NCBI GenBank assembly: GCA_947652605.1
Contig: OX393578.1
Location: forward strand, 62,193,415-62,257,414
Direction of reading: 5' to 3'
DNA: 64,000 bases
From: Elmis aenea
Taxonomy: Eukaryota; Arthropoda; Insecta; Coleoptera; Elmidae
The notes beneath the pieces are model-generated. The model had not been told where the DNA came from. It saw nothing but the letters and a program-made list of their open reading frames with translations, and searched no databases. The translations under genes and the position numbers were made by a program. Below are positions 40,701-46,700 of this stretch, in pieces. Within the stretch, counting starts at the first letter, position 1. Each line of letters starts with the position of its first letter.

Positions 40701-43700
40701 TATGAACCTGGTTTGCAATAGACAATAGGTACCCAAAAAAATACCCCATTTTTTTATGTAGTTTAGTTAGTCTATTTTTTTTACCAAGACTGCAAAATAT
40801 AATTTACTAAATTAACAACAAAAGTTCTGTAAAAAGGTAACAGGAATTTTGCATTCGAAAACAAGCTTTTTTCTACAGTATCAAAGAAAACACTTTTTTT
40901 GTGTAAACAGAAACAGTTTTTCGGAAAAATAGTAGATAAATGAATATCACTGTTCCTGTACTAGCATGGTCAACATTTTCTGCACGTTTTGTAGCAAATC
41001 CTGTAAGTAAGTATTGTAGAGCATGCTTTTAGTCATTATTTTTTCATGTATATGTCACCAAATACATTTGGGATAAGGTACAGTATTTTAAGGAGTCCAC
41101 ACAGGTTATAACAATCAAGTTACCTCAGGAAGATCAGTTGCCGTTTATTTCCTTTACCTTAAATCCCAATAATTCTTGTGATTTCTAAACCTCAGTTTGA
41201 TATCACAGACTTTCCAATTTTGGAAGCACTGGGACTGAAAACCAATTATAAATTTTTTTATGAAAACGAAGTTGAAAAATATATTTTTTTGTATTTTAAC
41301 AATTTGGAACATGTACAATATTGGTAAATAGGCATGCCAAGTTTTTGATAAACTGTATTAAATGTATTCTAAAAGCTTCACGGATTGCGTACACATCCAC
41401 TATTTTTTTTGAGTAGTAATTTTTGAAAATTTTGTGCAACTGTGGCTTTTAGAAGAATTAAATTGAAGTAATAAATGTGGAAATGCATGATTCGTTACAC
41501 TATTAGTTGCTTTTTTGCCTATATTTGCAACTAGCTGGGATCATTTTGTGTTTTTTTATTATTTTTTCAAACATTTACGCTGTCTTTTATAGTATACATT
41601 TTTGAAATTTTGCTATATTCATAATTTCAAAAGTTAGTACAGAAAATTAATTAGTATTTATCATGGTTACTGCAGTACATTATACGTCGGTTATCACAAC
41701 AAAATCTTGTGTGATTAAAAAAAAAAAGACACAGGTGTAGGCCTTTTACAATTTTGAAACTTTTTTTTTCCACAAACTATGTGTGTTACTATTAAAATCA
41801 CCATATTCCACACAATAACACAGCGGTCGTGCGCTTATACACATTTCTTTGCTGTACTTTGCTATGATATTTTTCGCGTATCATCTTCAGCTGAAGAACA
41901 CTTGGCGGAGTTGATGCCTATATTTGAGAAACTGCGCGCCAAAGGAGAAGTCGGCAACGCATACCCCATGCATGTGGGGTCCACATCTGGCCCCACTGTG
42001 CACATGGCACATGCCAATCCAAACACTTGCCATTGGGTAATATACACTTCTAATTTCTACATGTCACTGGTTTGGTTTTTATTTTACCAACTATTTTCTT
42101 TTGGTGTGTTTTTTATGTTCATGCAGTGTTTTGTTTATACCTCATTTACAACTCTCTATTCACTAAATACAAATATTCTGAACAAATGAAATGGAAATTA
42201 CCAGTCACATATGTGTGACAAGTGCAAAAGCATCAACTGTCACATATATGTAACATAGTAAGTTTTCCAGAAAAAATTGTCACATATATGTGATCTTAAA
42301 TGTTCATCATAGATAAGTAAAATATCCCAGAACTAAATTAGTGTTTCACTTAATGATTTAGTGCTTTAAATTAATGTCTGGCACATATGTGTGTCTATAA
42401 AGATAAAAATGTAATTAAATTCTTCTTTGATTCAAATATCAACAAAACAGTTTCAGTATAATACAATTTAAAGTAATGCATTGTTTTAGAAATCATATTT
42501 GTATTTAGAATTTTAGTTTATACAACTTATATAAAGAGAAGTATAAACAAAATATGCTGAGTTACTGTGAGAGCGTTGTTTTGTGTTGCATGCCGCTTTA
42601 AGTGTGAGTGCATCCCTTTATAATTCTTAAAACTATTGCAAATTTAATTTTTATACGCACGGGGCTCTAAATAGCTGTGCACCTATTTGTTGTAACTTAT
42701 GTAAACAACCGACTTTACATAAACTTTATCGTCTGAATGTCGAGCAGACATTCAGTTGTCTTGGTAACCCCTGTATGAATGCAGTACCAGATAAATACTC
42801 CATACATGAAACAATTGACATGCTTTTGGGTATTTTCTGTGGTACTATATTGATTGATTGATGCAGTTGCGGTTTTTGGACCGGAGACTGACCACCACAA
42901 ACTTTTATACCTCTCGCAAGTTCCCATGGTAGGTATCTTTTACGGTAACGTATATTGCATGATTAATTTAATTTTAAATCTTCTAATACTCTTTAAAAGA
43001 ACAGTCAGTTATTATTAAATATTATTAAACTTCCAAATTTATTGATGCATTTACAAATTTTTGATTGATAAGGTTGTCATAGTATCTGCTGTGATCTTCT
43101 CTCAGGTAAGAATTGGTAAGTGGTAAGTTGTTTTTTTGATCTAGTGGGTGCTTTTATGTTTTTGAACGTTTTTTTTAAATATAGCTACAGTTGTTCAAGA
43201 AGTATTTGCGCACTTACATCACCAATTTTATACACTTATAAGCAGTAATTTAATAATATTCACCTTTAAAAATAAACATTTAGTTAACTTAACATTTTTG
43301 ATAAGTAGCAAACTTTTTACACAGTTAAGAAGCTGAATTATGTAGAATTTTTGTTCACCTTTCATGCATAAACAAATTAAAAGTAATTTGAGTTATTTAA
43401 AAACCAATTTTGAACACCTAAACTTGGATTTATCACTTCATTTCACTAAAAATTCACTTTGTTACTTAACACGTAAATTTTGTTTTAATTCCATACATAA
43501 ATGCTTTGTGATTTACAATCTATACAAAAATAGGTTTAGTGTAAGTGAAATGTACAGAAAATTTCACTTATCAACACTTTTTCGAAGTAACACGACTGTC
43601 TTTTTTTAAATTTTTATAAACACGAAACAGTTGTATGATTTAAACACCAAAATTTAAATGTGCACATAGTTTAAAAGCAACTGTAGTCTATATCACTCTC

Positions 43701-46700
43701 ATTTAACACGCTAGTGACAAAATTTAATTTTTGTTGTGTTTAATTTAGGTTCGAGAACGATCCGTAAGATCCGTGCCCATGAGTGGGGCCCCCAGAGTAT
43801 CGAGGTCATCTCTGTCGGCTGGAACACCAGAATCATTATCAGACAACGAAGGAGCAACAACTCGTACAACAAGGAAACCATCGTATAGGTCGACTTTAAC
43901 ACCTGGAGGATCGAAACCAAGCTCACGACCAGTATCTAGAACCGGTAGCCGACCCGGAAGTAAACCACCCTCGAGACACGGCTCCAATTTATCCCTTGAT
44001 AGTACAGGTATGTACAAATTTTGACCATTAGCAAATTTTGCGAAGAGTAAGTCAAAAAAATTTTTGGACCCTTCTATTTGAGTGTACTAGCTCAAAATTG
44101 AAAAATAATGGAACCTTTTTTGGACCCGGGCCTCAGTAACTTGTAATGGTATTCTTTGCCTCATTATCAGCCCCATAATACAAAACTCACAAAAAGGTTT
44201 TTGACCCTCTCTCCAAAATAAAATTTGGGACCCCTCAATTGATGAAATTATGATGAAAATTAAATTAGGGCCCCTTTAAGAATATTTCCACTCATTATCT
44301 ATCTGCTAGGAATTGTATTATGCAAGTATTTTCTAATATATTTTATGTAAATTGCAGATGATGGTACACCATCCAGAATTCCAACTCGTAGGACTCCCCT
44401 AACAGGGCGCACCGCTACTACCACTTCAACAGCAAGAAAGACAGCTGCAAATGGATTATCTTCATCTAGGCCACGAACTCCTACCTCCCCTGCTAGTCCT
44501 GCTGGAAGGTAATAAGATTTTTTTAAATTTAAACCACTGCTAACTATAGAAAATTTTAATTTAAAAAAACACTAATATTTTTGAAAAACCTTTCCATTTT
44601 GGAATTTCTCAGACAATATTAAAGTATGTTAATTTTCAGTAAATGTTTTAAAAACATTTTTAAATGTAGTTGGAATCTTATTTTATTAATTTAATTGCAG
44701 TAATAGTGAAATTCTTTGAATATAAAGCACAGTAAAGTTTTGAAATTCTCTGAAAGCAATATCTTGTCTCTTAAGTTTTTAAAAATATAAATTTTTTAAC
44801 AGCAATTAATACAAAAAATGTTATAAATAATAATAGACTGTACATATTTTTCATCATTTTCATTTCCTAGAAGATGACTTTCACATTATAAAATCATGCA
44901 AATTTGTGAATTGTTATAATCAATTAATTATTCATCGTACCTACATCAAAAAAACCAATCAGTGTGCTAATATTTAAAACTACATACATTTGTTATTATG
45001 CAGGGTGTTTTAAATGTTATTACCATAACTGTAGTATGTGTTTATTGATACAATTTCGAATGTAATGTATAGAGATACAGTTAAAAAGTATACTTCGTGA
45101 ATTGTGTCAATAAATCACCCTATACAATCATGGCTGTACATTTTAAATCACCCTGTATATGCCACTAATATTTAACTATCTGCATATTTTTTTAAGCTTT
45201 TTAGAACATGCTTATCATAGTATATAATATTTAGGAAACAGCATAACGTGTTAATGAAAGTGTATTGCATTGTAACGTCTTAGTTAAGTTTCTAGACTAA
45301 TCCGACTCATTCTAACCCCTAATAGATCGACGGCTATACCCAGAGCATCTAGTATACCAACGTTATCGACCACATCAAGGTAAAAAGAATTTATATATGC
45401 AGTAATTGGTCTTTGATGGGCTATTTCTTTTCGTTGTATACTGTTCTTGTAGTGTACTTTTTTGTGGGAACTGGGAATACTGCACTTGTTAATTAAAATG
45501 CAGTAATTGCAGGTTCAATTAGTATATTTTTTTAATTTTACAACTACAAATTAATAACTCCAGGGTAGTAGAGTAGATTCTGTTTAGTAGCTACAGCATT
45601 TTTCGACCTGTATGTCGCGGCACGCTATTGTGCCACGAGCGTCCTTTAAAAGAATGCTCACTTTAAAATCTTGGAGTCAAACTGAAACCAGCACGAATTT
45701 CTTTTTGTGGGAAAACTCTTTTCAAACCACTTAGTTTTGGGGTGGTAATCATTTTTTCAAACCTCTTTTCATGTAATATCTGACTGATATATTTCTTTGG
45801 TGTGGTATAGGTCTCGCATCCCTGTTTTTGTGGGAACTGGTGATCTTGAACTAGAATCACCGTCTACTTGCAGCTCGTGTTCTGTGTCTTTTTCCTCCGG
45901 GTAATTCTTGTGCATGATTAGTTTTTGGGTTTTGTGTGAACTGTAACAATTTGGTTTTGGTTTTCTTGTCATGGTAAATAATTTTTTTCCAGGGTAATTT
46001 CAGTTAACAATTGATTAAAATTACTCTGAATATCTCTGATCAGTCACCTAATCCCATGGGCGTCCGCATGGGGGGCAACGGGGCACCTGCCCCCCCCTCG
46101 GGATCGAAAAAATTTATATATATTATTATTAGTCTCTATACTTTGCCCCCCCTGGAAAATTTTCTGCGGACGCCCATGCCCAATCTTTTAGTTTACTTAC
46201 TAATAAATAAATACATATTAAGAAAGTTTCTAAAAAAAATTGTTTTGAGCTTATTCAATACTAGAAAATCAATTTAAAGTTGCAACACTTTTTGAACACC
46301 CAAATTATTATTATGTTTATTTTTCAAAGTTCACAAACATTTCTTAAAGTCTTGCCCTACATGTTTGTATGTACTAATATAAGTTTTTCTTCTGCTTTAC
46401 CATATTAACATAGATCAAAGTCTTCAGCAAGTAAATCAAGAATACCTATATCATATAGGTAAAATATTTTTTGAAATACACACAAAATATTTGTTATATA
46501 TTGCTTGGAGTGCTTAAGTTTTTGCTAATTAAAAATTAGTACAGATAAGAAGCTTGAAGTTGGCTTGTTTTACTCGCAATTATACTGCTGTGCTGTTATT
46601 TTAGTGTATTGCTATTATTTTAGCTGTTAAAAATGTCGGCTAGCATGACAGTGTAATATTTTATTTAAACACGATTTTTAATTTTTCATGAAAAATGGGA

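Noticed and set aside
41779..41860. ATG-like start at 41779 as an alternative first exon
   Set aside because: The opening codon is not a convincing ATG context and the sequence up to 41880 looks intronic; kept only as a note on the uncertain exon border.
42715..42927. 70-codon minus-strand ORF in a shot intron
   Set aside because: No domain, no splice context, and it overlaps a small stem-loop; likely chance.
46011..46277. 88-codon ORF near 46.0 kb
   Set aside because: It crosses the short GC-tipped inverted-repeat element and has no splice-compatible borders.
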